Position numbers and translations under genes: made by a program. A stretch of 64,000 bases of DNA from Polyporus tsugae (taxonomy: Eukaryota; Basidiomycota; Agaricomycetes; Polyporales; Polyporaceae): the NCBI GenBank assembly GCA_024305745.1, contig JAHRBS010000015.1, positions 310,001 to 374,000 on the forward strand, given 5' to 3'. Shown here one piece after another: positions 11,598 through 23,062 of the stretch. The notes beneath the pieces were generated by a model. The model searched no databases, had not been told where the DNA came from, and saw nothing but the letters and a program-made list of their open reading frames with translations. How positions within the stretch are numbered: the stretch's first letter is position 1; each line of letters begins with the position of its first letter.

Positions 11598-14207
11598 GTT
11601 CATGCCTGGACCTTGTGCTACGGCAGTGCGCTGATGGCTTGCACCCTGTGCGCAGGGATACCGCTCAAAACCGTATGGAGGAGTTGACAGATCCGTTGCT
11701 TCGCTGCATCACTGTGCATCCCGTGAATTTGTTTTGTTGGAGGTCGACTTCCGGGAAGGCGGGCCGGTCTTCAGACGGAAGAGACTGCATGAGACAGGCA
11801 GAAGGCGGTTGCAGGGGCAGAGTGCGAGGGCGGTCGACAAGGCCATCATCAAGAGAACCAATCCGCGAAGGCTGCTTCCTTCACCTGAGGTGGCTTACAC
11901 GGCGAAATGTTTCCTTAAACATGCTCGAAGTTCATATCGTAGTCGTAGAGGGTGCCGTATTTGACTGCAAGAGTAAGGCCCGAGGACGTCAGTGTATGCA
12001 CACCTGGGGGTGAGTCCGCTAGCCTGTCCAGGGTGGATTAGATGGAGCAAGACGAGCTGTCCCGTCTAAACCGACTTGTTGCCGCCCTAATCCAACCTAA
12101 GCAACCCTGGAGAGGCTGTCGTGCCTGCCTAGTACGAACGGTACCGGTGTTGAGGCCTTGAGGCGTGGTGAGACGGGCTATGGTTTAGGGCGATTCTCCT
12201 GTGTAAGTGAGGCTGGACAAGGCGGAGAGCGCAGCCTGTTCCGGACGTTCCGCGCAAACCGGGATGCGCGTCTAACCCAGCCTGTCTTGCCCCATCTCCC
12301 GGCTCTGGACAACCCTCAGCATCTTGTACATATTCGACTCTTCTGCAGACATGGCCCACACCTCGAACAGTGAACTTGAACGTTCCCGATGGCAAAGACT
12401 TCGCGCTCCATTTCACTCGTACCTCCAGACTCCTGGCGTTCGGTCGTACTAACGGTGTTACCCCTCTCCGACCTCGCGACCTCGCAACAAGGAGCGCTCG
12501 TCCAGCACGCAAACCTCGCTCTCCGGCGGAGTTCTTCGTCCGCTCACCTTTCGCGGAACAACCGGATGCCGTTCCGCTGTCCAACGACGATCAGTTGAAG
12601 ACGGAAGTGCAGATCGTATTGAAGGTGCGTGTGGATGTGACATTGGTACGTCCGTATCTTCTTTGATTTTGGCTTTTATCCCAGTTTTATCCTCACGATT
12701 ACTCTGATTAGGGCGCGCACGAAGGTATCTTCGCGGACCCGTCGACATTCACGCTGGTGGTGCGTGTAGAGTCTGCGCTTCCCACCCGCGGCATCCATAC
12801 GGCCAGGGTCCGAGGGTCGACACTTGGTCAGGCTTCAGCAAGGACGACCTAGACGCACCGGTGTCGGAGGTGCGAGCTACTGTACACAGCCGCGACCGTT
12901 TCGCTTCACTCGCCCACTCAACCGGTTGTCCCTGTACGCCGACGTGATCGCTGCTCGTCCTTCAGGCTCGCCTGGCGACGTGTGGCGCCGGCTCTCGCGG
13001 TGCTTGAAGTCAGTCCAGGTGTGTCAGCGGATGGCTTGCCGGCGTGTTTACTTGCGTACTCATTGACTTGACAGGGCGCATACCGGAAGTAACCCATCCC
13101 AAGCAAAACAGAGGCATCGTGTCCTATCCCTCGTCCTCGCCTACTTCGCTTTGCGCAAGACTACTTCCATCGTGTTTGTCAATTCGAAGCCTGGCACCTG
13201 AAGGACGATTCGGAAGCCATGGTGGAGTAGACCAGGAAATTGACATCGTAAGAATGCGCAGCGACTAATGATAGATACTTTATTGTAAAGGCTTCGGCTT
13301 AATGTGCATCCGAGGACTTTCCGTTCTTGTCCATCTCCAAACCGGACTCGGACACGTTCTCGTGTCCCTAGGCGGTATGCGAGGAGTGTATGTTTAACCT
13401 AAGGGCAGATGTATGTAACAGGCCCAGCGTACCGTGAGGTGACGGTCTTGAACCGCGAGTCTGACTTGTGCCGCACAGAGCGTGCCGCCGACGACCCCTT
13501 CCTCTTCAACTCCCACCACAGACTAGACACGCTCCCCACTCACCCCATAATCCAAGCAATTTACGAGTCTTACTGATCAACGAAGACACATCTGCTCGGA
13601 TTCGCGCTGAGACACATTCCGAAGTTCGTCCCACGACCGGTACCATGGTGCGTACGGCCTCTTCATCGACAGCCACCGCATCCCTCGTCTTACGGGTTTA
13701 CCGTCAAGGGTTCCAAAGACGTTCAATGTCATTGACTGCGTCTTGCACGGACTTCGTCCACGACAAACGAAGTGGTACGAAGCGTGATGTACACTACGTA
13801 GCTGCAGGTACGAGAAGGCCTCGCTTCGTTCACCGGGGGATGCGAGGGACAGGCGACGTTGTGCACACTGAGCGACTCAATATGTCGTTCAGGGTCCAGA
13901 CGAGGCCGGACGACCTTGTGTCGTTTGGCGAGCCCGACCGAGGCTGCCCCGACACAAGGAGCTTCGGCGCCGTACGACTGGTGAAAAGTCGCGAGCACTG
14001 TTACCACGTTGCTGAACTTGCTGTTGTTGACGGGACTCAGCATGCCACTCGGAGAGTTCGGAAGTGGGGGATTGTGGGGACCAAGAGTAATGGCCGACCA
14101 AGCACAGCCTGGCAGCACACTCGATTATCGCGGATGGTAAGTAGAATAACGAGCGGGGTTCGTATTGTAATATAAAGAGCGACCCTCGCCATATTAGGCA
14201 CGAGCAC
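11598..14207. other. intergenic, duplicated flank plus unassigned DNA
   Basis: From about 11730 to 12010 the sequence is homologous to 15950-16220 upstream of B, so it is part of the A-type unit. The part 12340-13300 has exon-like pieces (for example FSKDDLDAPVSEVRA at about 12830) in different frames with no continuous model; it may be a decayed gene that I cannot name. From about 13970 the B/E duplicated unit begins. Confidence 0.4.
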
Positions 14208-15581
14208 TCAAAACCACCGGGTGCCCTTCACGACCTTAGCGATGTCCTTCGCCAAGATGGTTTGGGCCTTGCCTGCATCAAAGTTAAGCGAACGTGTGAT
14301 GAGCGGACGCAGAAACAAATATGATGCGAGGGATATCGACGCACTGCACGGGTGGAAGTTGTTCCCCCAGTAGTCGCCAGGGTGGCCGAAGTGGGTGATG
14401 TCGTTGAAGCCGAACTTCTTGTAGTTGTCCAGGATGTTGTTGATCGCGGCGTTCGAGTCCCAGATCCAGGTCTTCACCTGCACGATACGCGCAAACGTCT
14501 CAGCTCGGGTTCTAGACACTGAACTGAACCTCACTTACGCTCGAGTGCTTATCCTGGAAGGCTTTCGCCTGCTCGGCAAGCTTCTTGTTGAAATCGAGAA
14601 CGGTGTTCTTCTCGAGGAGCCGGTCGGCCTTGCTGTGCTTGCGGTTCTGCGGAAACAAGGGGACGATTAGGATGTAAAGCAACACGCGACAGAGATGGAC
14701 TTACGGCGGGGGCACGCTCAATAGGCGGAATGTTGATGAAGAGGAAGTTACGCGCGCCGGCAGCGCTATAAGGGTAAGGTCAATCAACCAGGGGGAGCCT
14801 CCACAAGTGTGAAAGCGTACTACTACACGGTAGGAACCATAACAGTATCAGTTTCAACTTCCACCGAGCAGAGACGACACCAAATGACTCACGAGTTTGT
14901 CAACCTCCTTGAAGTACGCGTCCATGAGGACCTTGTTAAACCTGCCCCACAAAGCCAGTCAGCACCTTCTCCCCCTGCCCCCTGGCGCCATGGACTCACG
15001 CGTCATTGGAGCCCTTCTTGTGGTAGCTGCCGGTGATGTCGTTGATGCCGACGAAGATGGAAAACAGCGCGTTCTCGCTCGTCCACCGCGCGCTCTTGGG
15101 CTTCTTGCCCGCACCCTCCAGGAACTCGCTGACCTGGGTGGTGAGCGGGACTGATTTCTTCTTGCCTTTGCCGAGCTTGACGAGCGAGGAGTCAATCGTC
15201 GCGCCGCTAACGGCGTAGTCGTACGTCAGGATGAGCGACCTGTTGAGCTCCGTCGTGAGCACGTCGACGTAGTTCGTGCCCCCGACGACGGTCTTGCCCG
15301 GGTACGCCGGGTTGCCGAGCGGGTTGCCCGGGCTGGGGAGGGTGCCGTGGGAGTTGAACCCGCGGGCAGTGTACGAGCCGCCGCTGCGTGTGCGCGGATG
15401 AGATAAGTGCGACTGGTCTTTGCGTCCGATGTCAGAGGAGCGGGCGTGCTTACAAGGCAAACCAGTAGTTCGCGCGATCATGATGATGATGGACGCTCTT
15501 CGCGTCGCACTGGGAGCCGTGGATGGTGGCGAAGAACAGAACGGACGCGAAGGAGGCGACGAGGCTAAGCTTTGAAAACAT
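14208..15581 (-). CDS. GDSL/CE16-type esterase, copy B, with GGS in place of GDS
   Basis: Same family and gene structure as copy A: exons 15454-15581, 15000-15383, 14893-14941, 2-nt exon 14821-14822, 14705-14765, 14539-14646, 14345-14477 and 14208-14272, giving 309 aa. Signal peptide MFSKLSLVASFASVLFFA. The catalytic serine is kept, but the block I aspartate is replaced by glycine (FGGSYTARGF), as in E. Block III GINDITGSY and the C-terminal GDYWGNNFHPCS are intact. There is a short histidine run, VHHHHD, in exon 1 from a CAT repeat, and a lysine-rich insertion (KLGKGKKKS) compared with E. The open frame and intact splice sites suggest a functional gene, though catalysis may be changed. Confidence 0.85.
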
Positions 15582-17173
15582 GATCGCGAGAAAATAGACT
15601 CCAGAGTCAAAAAAAGAAAAAAAAAAAAGGTGACTCCAGAGTCAAGAAAAAAGAAAAAAAAGTCGAGTGGCTGAGAAGGTGAATGCGGACCATCGTCCTT
15701 GCTCGTGGACCCCTTATATGAACGCCAGCAAGTCTGGATTAACTGTTGTGTGTGCCTGGACCTTGTGTCACGGTTGATGGCTCGAACCCTGGTAGGCAAG
15801 GACACGGTAGGATACCGTATGGAGTGGTTGATCGATCTACTGCTTGGCTGTAGACTCGAACCAGTTAGACGGAACATATCAGCGGAGTGTGGAATGGGAC
15901 AGATACCGTATGAAGTGGTTGATAGATCTGCTGCTCGGACCTCTTCAGATGCGAGAGAAGCAAGGAACAGGCAGAAGGCGGTGCAGAGGCAGTGCGAGGG
16001 CAGCCGACAAGCTCCTCGGACTCGGACAAGCCCACCATGATCCTGAAAGAGAATCAATCCGCGAGGGCTGCTTTCTTCATCGAAGGTGCCAGTGTTTTAC
16101 ACCGCGAAATGTTTCCTCCTTCAAAAGCCTTCAACATGCCCCAAGTTCGTATCGTGGGTGTAGAGAGTGCGGTAGACTGCAAGAGTAAGATAAGATCTGA
16201 CGTCAGTGTATGCATACGGAGAGGTCCGCTAGCCATCAGCTGCGCTCAGCCTCGGCATCAATTGCGTCTTGGTGGCACAAACCACAAGAATGAATATTCG
16301 AGAGCCAAGAAAGGCCAAGAGGATAGTACAGGTACTTACTTGGTTAGATCATCGTGGTCACACTTATAAAACCTCGGGCCGCAATCCGTGCCGACGGATA
16401 GAGCATGTGCTACGTTCGGACGCCATCACAATATTAATCCCACCTTCAAAAACTTGAACTTGAGCAACGAAATCGAGCCAGGCTGAAACATCCTAAGCGG
16501 TCCATGCACACCATCCCCCATGGCCAGTGCCGCATAGTCAGTATAACCCAGTTTAACCCTCTTCTATCTTTCTCGAGCATGCCAGTGGTCGCCCAAGCCA
16601 TCAGATTCCTATCATGTCTGACACTGCCCCGTACTATACTCCACAGTATTCTGCGTACCTGTTCTACGTGCTCCGCCTCCATGTCTCAGGTGAATGTGAA
16701 ACTAGTCGTGATTCCCCATACCGTCCGACTCATGATCATCTCCTGACGGTAGAACGTAGAACCCGCAGTGACGTCAGTCCTGTAGCCAGGAGGAGAGGCG
16801 AAACATCCTGGGACTTCAAATCATGTGCGCTGACCAGTGTTCTGGGGGCTTCTGTCTTCTGCCCCCGATTACATCGCACAACGCTGCTAACAAACCACTA
16901 CCATGTTATTGCCTCCGACCCCCCACGTCCTCAGTGCTCACCGTCGCCGGCGTAGACAGTTTCTGAGCCGCCGATATCGGCAGTGTTAACTTGGAAGCTG
17001 CAGCTCAATGCGCGGTGACCTCACTCCGGCCTGAATGTTCGCACTCGACTAGGGCTCCCGGCAGAGGAAGCACCTTCAAGAAACACCCATATTATGTATA
17101 AATAAAGACACTGACAACATCGTGAGGAGAGGAGAGAATCACACCACTAAAAGATCCCCAGACCAAACGTTTC
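15582..17173. other. 5' flank of B and 3' flank of C
   Basis: Up to about 16745 this is the duplicated unit shared with E. At 15599-15662 there are A-rich runs around two copies of CTCCAGAGTCAA. The remainder to 17173 is unique here, with no gene recognised. Confidence 0.6.
15711..15743 (-). promoter_or_regulatory. conserved TATA-containing block upstream of esterase B
   Basis: Contains CATATAAGG on the minus strand and the shared GAACGCCAGCAAGTCTGG block (plus-strand reading) also found before A and E. It is about 130 bp from the start codon. Confidence 0.55.
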
Positions 17174-18516
17174 CTAAAGCCAGATGGTATCCTTGAGCAC
17201 CGCAGCGACGTCCTTCGCCCAAATGTGGTGGGCCTTGCCTGCATCGACGGTAAAACAGGATGCGATCAGCTGACGGCGAAACACAGAGAACTCGAGACAT
17301 CGACGCACTGGACGGGTGGAAGTCGTTCGCCCAGAAGTCGCCCGGCTTGCCGTACGAGGTGGCGTCCGTGAACCCGTTCTGCTTCACAGCGTTCAGGACG
17401 TCGTTGAAGGCCGTGTTCGCGTCCCAGATGTGCGTCTTCACCTGCGCAAAGCTGTCAGTGCGTCTCCTGGAATGCCGACTCAACGGGACTTTACTCCGGG
17501 GTACTTGGTAGCGAAGGCCTTGACTTTCGCGGCGAGCTTCGAGTTGTACCGGGTGACGACGCTCTTCTGGAGGGCGCGTGCGCTCGCGCTCTTCTTGAGC
17601 ATCTGGAAAAATACGCGAGCCGAAATGGTGAGCACGTCGGTGCAGGATGGCTGGTGGGGACGGTGTGCTTACATGCGGGGTCCGGTAGATGGGTGGAACG
17701 TTGATGAAGAGGAAGTTCCTCGCGCCGGCGTCGCTGTCACGGTGAAGGTCAAGTCAGTCAATCAGCTGGCACGTTCGCCAATGCGAGTGCGTACTACTGC
17801 AAGACGGATACCATGTCAGGATCGGCTTCCATCAGACTGAGACGACGCCAGACGACTCACAAGTCTCTGAACCTGTTCGAAGTAATAGTGGAGGAGCTTG
17901 TCCGAGAACCTACTCAAAAAAATCAGTGCCTGATGGGGGTCCCTCGCCGCGCATACACTGACGCGTTCCGGTCCCCGCCCTTGTAGTAGCTGTTGTTAAT
18001 GTCGTTGATCCCGATCCACACCGAGAACAGCGCGTTCTCGCTCGTCCACGGCGCCGTCGCGGGCTCCTTTGACACCTGCTTCTCGAAGTGGACCACCTGC
18101 TTGATCAGGGACTTTGTTGTGATCGTCGGCGGGACGAGCGTCCCGTTGATCGTCGCGCCCCCGACGGCATAGTCGTACGTGAGGATGAGCGACCTGTTGA
18201 ACTCGGTCGTGTCGAAGTCGATCCAGTTCGCGCCGACGCCGGTGCCCCCGGGGTATGGCGGATTGCCGAGCGGGTTGCCGGGCGCAGGGACGGCACCGGT
18301 GATGCTGAACCCGCGGGCGGTGTAGGAGTCTCCGCTGTGTTTGCGCTGGTGAGTGCTTCCGATTCATGGTACTAGAGGAGGAGTGTGAATTGCTTACAAG
18401 GCGAACCAGAAGTTTGCGTGCTTGAGGTCGGTCGTCGCCCGCCTCGATGGGTGATTGCTTGCGCCGAACACAGCCGATGCCAAGGCCGTGACAAGGATGA
18501 CGAGCTTTGAGAACAT
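17174..18516 (-). CDS. GDSL/CE16-type acetylesterase, copy C
   Basis: Secreted SGNH esterase, more diverged from A, B and E and closer to D and F. Exons 18398-18516, 17963-18334, 17861-17909, 2-nt exon 17795-17796, 17673-17733, 17495-17602, 17309-17441 and 17174-17238 give 302 aa. Signal peptide MFSKLVILVTALASAVFGA. Block I FGDSYTARGF, block III GINDINNSY and C-terminal GDFWANDFHPSS are complete, so the canonical active site is present. The 2-nt exon again completes Tyr (LYDAGARNFLF), here after a TTGCAG acceptor and before GTACGC. Because C is diverged in the rest of the gene, persistence of this exon suggests it is old and selected. Confidence 0.88.
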
Positions 18517-18625
18517 GATTAAGAATGCCAAGCACAAGCGCCGCAAGATGAAAGAATAAAATAAAGGAAGGAGATCAAAGACAAAGCGTTTCAGGGGAAC
18601 GGAGTTATGCAGCCCATCGCGACAG

Positions 18626-18657
18626 GGTTATACGAACGCAGGAAGGTGTCTGGATAC
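18626..18657 (-). promoter_or_regulatory. diverged promoter block upstream of esterase C
   Basis: GGGTTATACGAACGCAGG (plus strand) is a diverged form of the TTATATGAACGCCAGC block upstream of A, B and E, about 110 bp before the start. Confidence 0.4.
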
Positions 18658-18954
18658 GTTCTAGTACGACTATCCAGACTCTGATGTGATGGGCACCTGG
18701 CACTCAATCGTAGTCAATCGTGCACTGCTGATACACGATGCATTGATGGCGGGAATTGTGTGGTCGAGGGAAGTCGAGGGACCGTGTGGCAGAGTTGATG
18801 GATGCAAACTCGTGGGGTCTATTCTGGTCCATGGACTCGGTGCTGCAGGCTGCTGCCCCAGGAGGCGGTGTAGGGTTCTTGCATCCGGTTCTATTCATAA
18901 GTACACACTTACTAACCATGTAGCTGACCATTACTTAGCGGTCTACATTCGACG

Positions 18955-19380
18955 GGTGAGTACGCGTCATCTCTCGGTCAAGGCCTAGGACGCACCATCT
19001 CATTCACCTTCATCTCTCCTCATCACACGGCATGCCCCCCGGGCCCACTCCAAAGCCACGCCATAACCTAAGCATCATCTGCACTTGATCTGCACGGACC
19101 ACTAACATCACCGAGAGCGAGACACGACCTTGGAACCGTCGTCTCCCCTTTGATGTTCGACACTTGAAGTACTAGTAGTAGTGCTTCAACGAGCTCATGT
19201 CCGTCGTCCGTGCGCTCCCGCATCGCATCCGTCACGCTTTCCTGTGGGTCACAGTCCGGACAGGTAGCATTGACAGTCGGGCAATGAATCTGCGGCGGGG
19301 CAAAGGTAGTTGACTTCAGCTTCAGGTGGAAGGTGGGCGGTGGCGGCGGAGTCGAGGAGCTCGGATAAGCGCCTGAAAGC
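18955..19380 (-). pseudogene. decayed TIM50 exon 1 / intron 1 relic
   Basis: This stretch aligns by eye with TIM50 9100-9430 in the same orientation. It begins with GTGAGTACGCGT followed by AGGACGCACCA, the latter being the TIM50 exon 1/intron 1 junction, and continues through TTCATCTCTCCTCATC...GGCATGCC and the GAGCGAGAC block to a G-rich stretch that corresponds to the proline linker. Intron sequence is included, so it is a DNA-level copy, not a retrocopy. Many indels and stops; not functional. It abuts the truncated 5' end of esterase D. Confidence 0.6.
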
Positions 19381-19385
19381 CAGCC

Positions 19386-20413
19386 TGAGGCGCCACCGGC
19401 GTCGGCGCGAACTGGATCGACCGTGACTTTGACGAGACGGTGTACAACAGGACGCTCATCCTGACGTACGACTACACGCTCGGCGGCGGGACGATCAACA
19501 CCACGCGTGTAGCGCCAACCCTCCAGACGCGCTCGTTCATCGATTGGCAGGTGGACGAGTTCGAGAACGGGGTCGCGGACAGGCCCGCGACGGCGCCGTG
19601 GACGAGCGGCGACGCGCTGTTCTCGGTGTGGTTCGGGATCAACAACATCAACAACAGATACGACGAGGGCGGGGACCGGGACGCGTGAGTGCATGGCGCA
19701 GGTGCGGAAGAGAGCCGGGGTGGACGCTGACTCGGACTTTGCGGGACAGGTTCTCGGCTGTCCTCATCGGCCAGTACTTCGCCCAGGTTCAGAGACTTGT
19801 ACGTCGTCCTCTCGAGTCGTCTCCGCGTGATGGAAGCTGATGCTGACATGGTGTCTTTGTCGTGCAGTCGAAGATCCTACTGGCCTGATTGGCCTGATTT
19901 GGTAGCAACTCCGGCGCGAGGAACTTCCTCTTCATTAACATCCCGCCCATCTATCGGACCCCGCACGTAAGTACACTGTCATCGCGAGCCACTTCCACAA
20001 AGCTGCTCACCGTTCTGCTTATTCCCGTAGATGCTCGCGAAGAACGCTACCGAGCAGGCCCTCCAGAAGGCCGTCGGTGCCGGGTACAACTCGAAGCTTG
20101 CCGCCGCCCGCGTGAAGGCCTTCGCCGCCAGCCAGCCAGGGGTAAGGACCCACATCTGGGACTCGAACGCCTGGTTCTCCGTCGTCCTGGACGACCCGAC
20201 GAAGTATGGGTTCGTCGACGCCACCTCGTTTGGCAAGACGGGCGACTTCTGGGCGAACAACTTCGAACACCCGTCGAGTGCGTCCATGTCTCCCGTTTAT
20301 TGTTTCCTTCCCCGTCAGCTGATTGCATATTTCCTTGCCTTGATACAGGCAATGCGTACAACATTTGGGCACAGGACGTCGCTGCGGTGATGAACAACAC
20401 CATCTGGTTCTGA
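19386..20413 (+). pseudogene. truncated GDSL/CE16 esterase, copy D
   Basis: Nearly identical to the 3' three quarters of copy F. It begins inside exon 2 at GATGVGANWIDR, so the signal peptide and the GDS nucleophile block are missing and no start is visible. Downstream blocks remain: GINNINNRY (Asp of GIND changed to Asn), SGARNFLFINIPP, and the C-terminal GDFWANNF with HPSS (one extra Glu before His), ending NTIWF at 20413. The 2-nt exon is lost: the site after TGCAG reads TCGAAG instead of TAGTAC. The intron between exons 6 and 7 is cleanly absent (QPGVRTHIW is continuous). A pseudogene by truncation. Confidence 0.8.
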
Positions 20414-20880
20414 CTTTTTAGCTCGGCATCTTGTGGGCATGGTGCTCAAGATCTTCGCAATATCCTTTCTTGAACGTTGATGTGCTTCGAATTCTGTCGG
20501 AGATGAAGGGGTTCAGTTGAAGTTGTGAAGTTGCGACGAGGCGGGTTCGGGATGGGGGTGAGTAGGTCAAGGAGCCAGATGTAGAGTGGATGCGCAGGAA
20601 ACTGCAGCTGTGTGGTCGAGGCTCAGCTCCGTGAGCGGTACGCCAAGCTCGAGCACGTCCTTTCGGAGTCATTGCGCGCGCTCTGATGTTGGAGTGACTG
20701 ATCAACGTCGTATGCAAAAGCATTGGGAACGGACAGCGCGCATTATTCCGCCTTCGAAGGGGAAAGTGATGGCACTGTTGGTGATCCCCTACGCCCGACA
20801 ACATACTTCGTGAACGACCGTGGCAAACAATTTCTAGGACTGTTCCGGGACAAGGCACCGCACATACTTTAGCAGTCGAG
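20414..20880. other. intergenic between D and NAPE-PLD fragment
   Basis: From about 20744 to 20875 it matches the region downstream of F (26176-26310); the part before that is unique. No gene seen. Confidence 0.55.
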
Positions 20881-21152
20881 ACAAACTGTGGCGCCCCTCT
20901 AACTTCGAGTCCTCTCGTGGCGAGGGCGGGAGGGAGACGGAGACGGCGGACTCTTCCCACCAGTCGAGGAGGTGGACGTGCGAAGCGGGAATTCCGAAGG
21001 CGGCGAAGTGCGGCATGTTCCCGAGGGGCGCGAAAAAGCGGGGTTGGTGGCGGTCTCAGACGGTCTTGAGCGCCGTGACGTCCATGCTGCGCTCGCGTCA
21101 GTCATCGTCGGTTCCTACAAGACGAAGGGCGGAGGGTCTTACTGGTCGTAGT
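20881..21152 (-). pseudogene. fragment of the NAPE-PLD-like gene
   Basis: It matches 27056-27330 of the intact gene and covers the beginning of exon 7, intron 6 and part of the 17-nt exon 6. Frame reads MDVTALKTV then a stop, where the intact gene has MDVVTLKTIW. The rest of the gene is absent on both sides. The 5' edge at about 21152 is the tandem-duplication junction. Confidence 0.8.
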
Positions 21153-21543
21153 GGTACGTCAGGAGCGCCAGTGGGGCTGGCCGGACACAGGGACCGTACG
21201 TACTGGTGAAAAGTCGCGAGTACATTGTTGAACTTGGCTGTTGTCGACGGGAATCAGCCATGCTACTATCAGCCTACCACTCTGGGACTTCCGAAGTAGG
21301 GGAGGTGATCTGTAGGGACCAAGAGTAATGACCGATCAGGCACAGCCTCAGGCTGGCAGCACACAGACACGAGCGTGGTTTGTATATTAATATTTAAAGA
21401 GGGACCCTCGGCGGGTGACACCGTCGAGGGCCATATTAGGCACAAGCACTTCAAACCAAGAATGCCCGTAAATATAATGAATGAAAATACCAATACCTCA
21501 TAACACCCTCGTAAGACGTCCCGAAACTAGGCGGTGGAGAAAC

Positions 21544-22894
21544 TCAGGAGAACCACCTGGTGCCGTTCACGACCTCAGCGATGTCCTTCGCCAAGATGGT
21601 TTGGCCCTTGCCTGTATGTATCAAAGGTAAGCGAACGCTTGATGAGCTAACACAGAAACAAAGATGATGCAAGAGATATCGACGCACTGCACGGGTGGAA
21701 GTTGTTCCCCCAGTAGTCGCCAGGATGGCCGTACGAGGTGATGTTGGTGAAGCCGTACTCCTTGTAGTTGTCCAGGATGTTGTTGATCGCGGCGTTCGAG
21801 TCCCAGATCCAGGTCTTCACCTGCACGATACGCGCAAACGTCTCAGCTCGGGTTTTCGGCACTGAAGTGAACCTCACTTACACCCGAGTACTTGGCTTGG
21901 AAGGCGTTCGCCTGCTCGGCAAGCTTCTTGTTGAAATCGAGAACAGTATTCTTCTCGAGGAGCCGGTCGGCATCGCTGTGCTTGCGGTTCTGCGGAAACA
22001 AACGATTAGGATGTAAGGTAACACGCAACAGCGATGGACTTACGGCGGGGGCACGCTCAATAGGCGGAATGTTGATGAAGAGGAAGTTACGCGCGCCGGC
22101 ATCGCTATAAGAGTAAGGTCAATCAACCAGGGGGAGCCTTCACAAGTGCGAAAGCGTACTACTACATGGTAGGAACCACAATAGTATTAGTATTAACTCG
22201 CACAAAGTGGAGACCATACGAAACGACTCACGAGTCTCTGAACCTGCCCGAAGTACGCATCCATGAGGACGTTGTTGAACCTGCCCCACAAAACCAGTCA
22301 GCACCTTCTCCCCCCTGCCCCCTGGCGCCATGGACTCACGCGTCATTGGAGCCATTATTGTGGTAGCTGCCGGTGATGTCATTGATTCCAACGAAGATGG
22401 AGAACAGGGCGTTCTCGCTCGTCCACGGCGCGCTCTTGGGCTTCTGGCCCGCACCCTCCAGGAACTCGCTGATCTGGGTGGTGAGCGGGCGCGAGCCGTT
22501 GCCGAGCTCGACGAGCGACGCGTTGATCGTCGCGCCGGTAACGGCGTAGTCGTACGTCAGGATGAGCGACCTGTTGAGCTCCGTCGTGAGCACGTCGACG
22601 TAGTTCGTGCCCCCGACGACGGTCTTGCCCGGGTACGCCGGGTTGCCGAGCGGGTTGCCCGGGCTGGGGAGGGTGCCGTAAGAGTTGAACCCGCGGGCAG
22701 TGTATGAGCCGCCGCTGCGTGTGCGCGGATGAGATAAGTGCGACTGGTCTTTGCGTCTGATGGGAGAGGAGTGCTTACAAGGCAAACCAGTAGTTTGCGC
22801 GATAGAGGCTCTTCGCGTCGCACTGGGACCCGTGGATGGTGGCGAAGAACAGAACGGACGCGAAGGAGGCGACGAGGCTAAGCTTTGAAAACAT
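21544..22894 (-). CDS. GDSL/CE16-type esterase, copy E, with GGS in place of GDS
   Basis: Exons 22779-22894, 22340-22714, 22232-22280, 2-nt exon 22160-22161, 22044-22104, 21882-21989, 21688-21820 and 21544-21611 give 303 aa, the same length as A. Signal peptide MFSKLSLVASFASVLFFA, identical to B. Block I is FGGSYTARGF (Asp to Gly), block III GINDITGSY, C-terminal GDYWGNNFHPCS. All splice sites, including those flanking the 2-nt exon, are intact. The protein is clearly the closest relative of B, from the segmental duplication, while its 3' flank also resembles that of A. Confidence 0.86.
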
Positions 22895-23025
22895 GATCGC
22901 GAGAAAATAGGCTCCAGAGTCAAAAATCAAAAAGAAAAAAAGGTGACTCCAGAGTCAAGAAAAAAGAGAAAAAAAAGGTCGAGTGGCTGGGAAGGTGAAT
23001 GCGGGCCATAGTCCCTGCTCGTGGA

Positions 23026-23062
23026 CCTCTTATATGAACGCCAGCAAGTCAGGATTAACCGT
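23026..23062 (-). promoter_or_regulatory. conserved TATA-containing block upstream of esterase E
   Basis: CATATAAGAGG on the minus strand plus the shared GAACGCCAGCAAGTC block (plus-strand reading), as upstream of A and B, about 135 bp from the start codon. Confidence 0.55.

Larger units (their letters stand above)
13970..16745. repeat. segmental duplication, unit 1 (contains esterase B)
   Basis: Similar at nucleotide level to 21195-23895, including both flanks of the esterase gene. Matching anchors are the word GGTGAAAAGTCGCGAG at about 13980 and 21205 and the stretch around ATGAATATTCGAGAGCC at about 16290 and 23430. The two copies differ by small indels and substitutions spread over the whole length, so the duplication is not very recent. 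Confidence 0.8.

Noticed and set aside
15599..15662. A-rich tract as a poly(A) tail of a retrocopy
   Set aside because: It lies upstream of an intron-containing gene and also occurs at E within the duplicated flank; it is a simple repeat.
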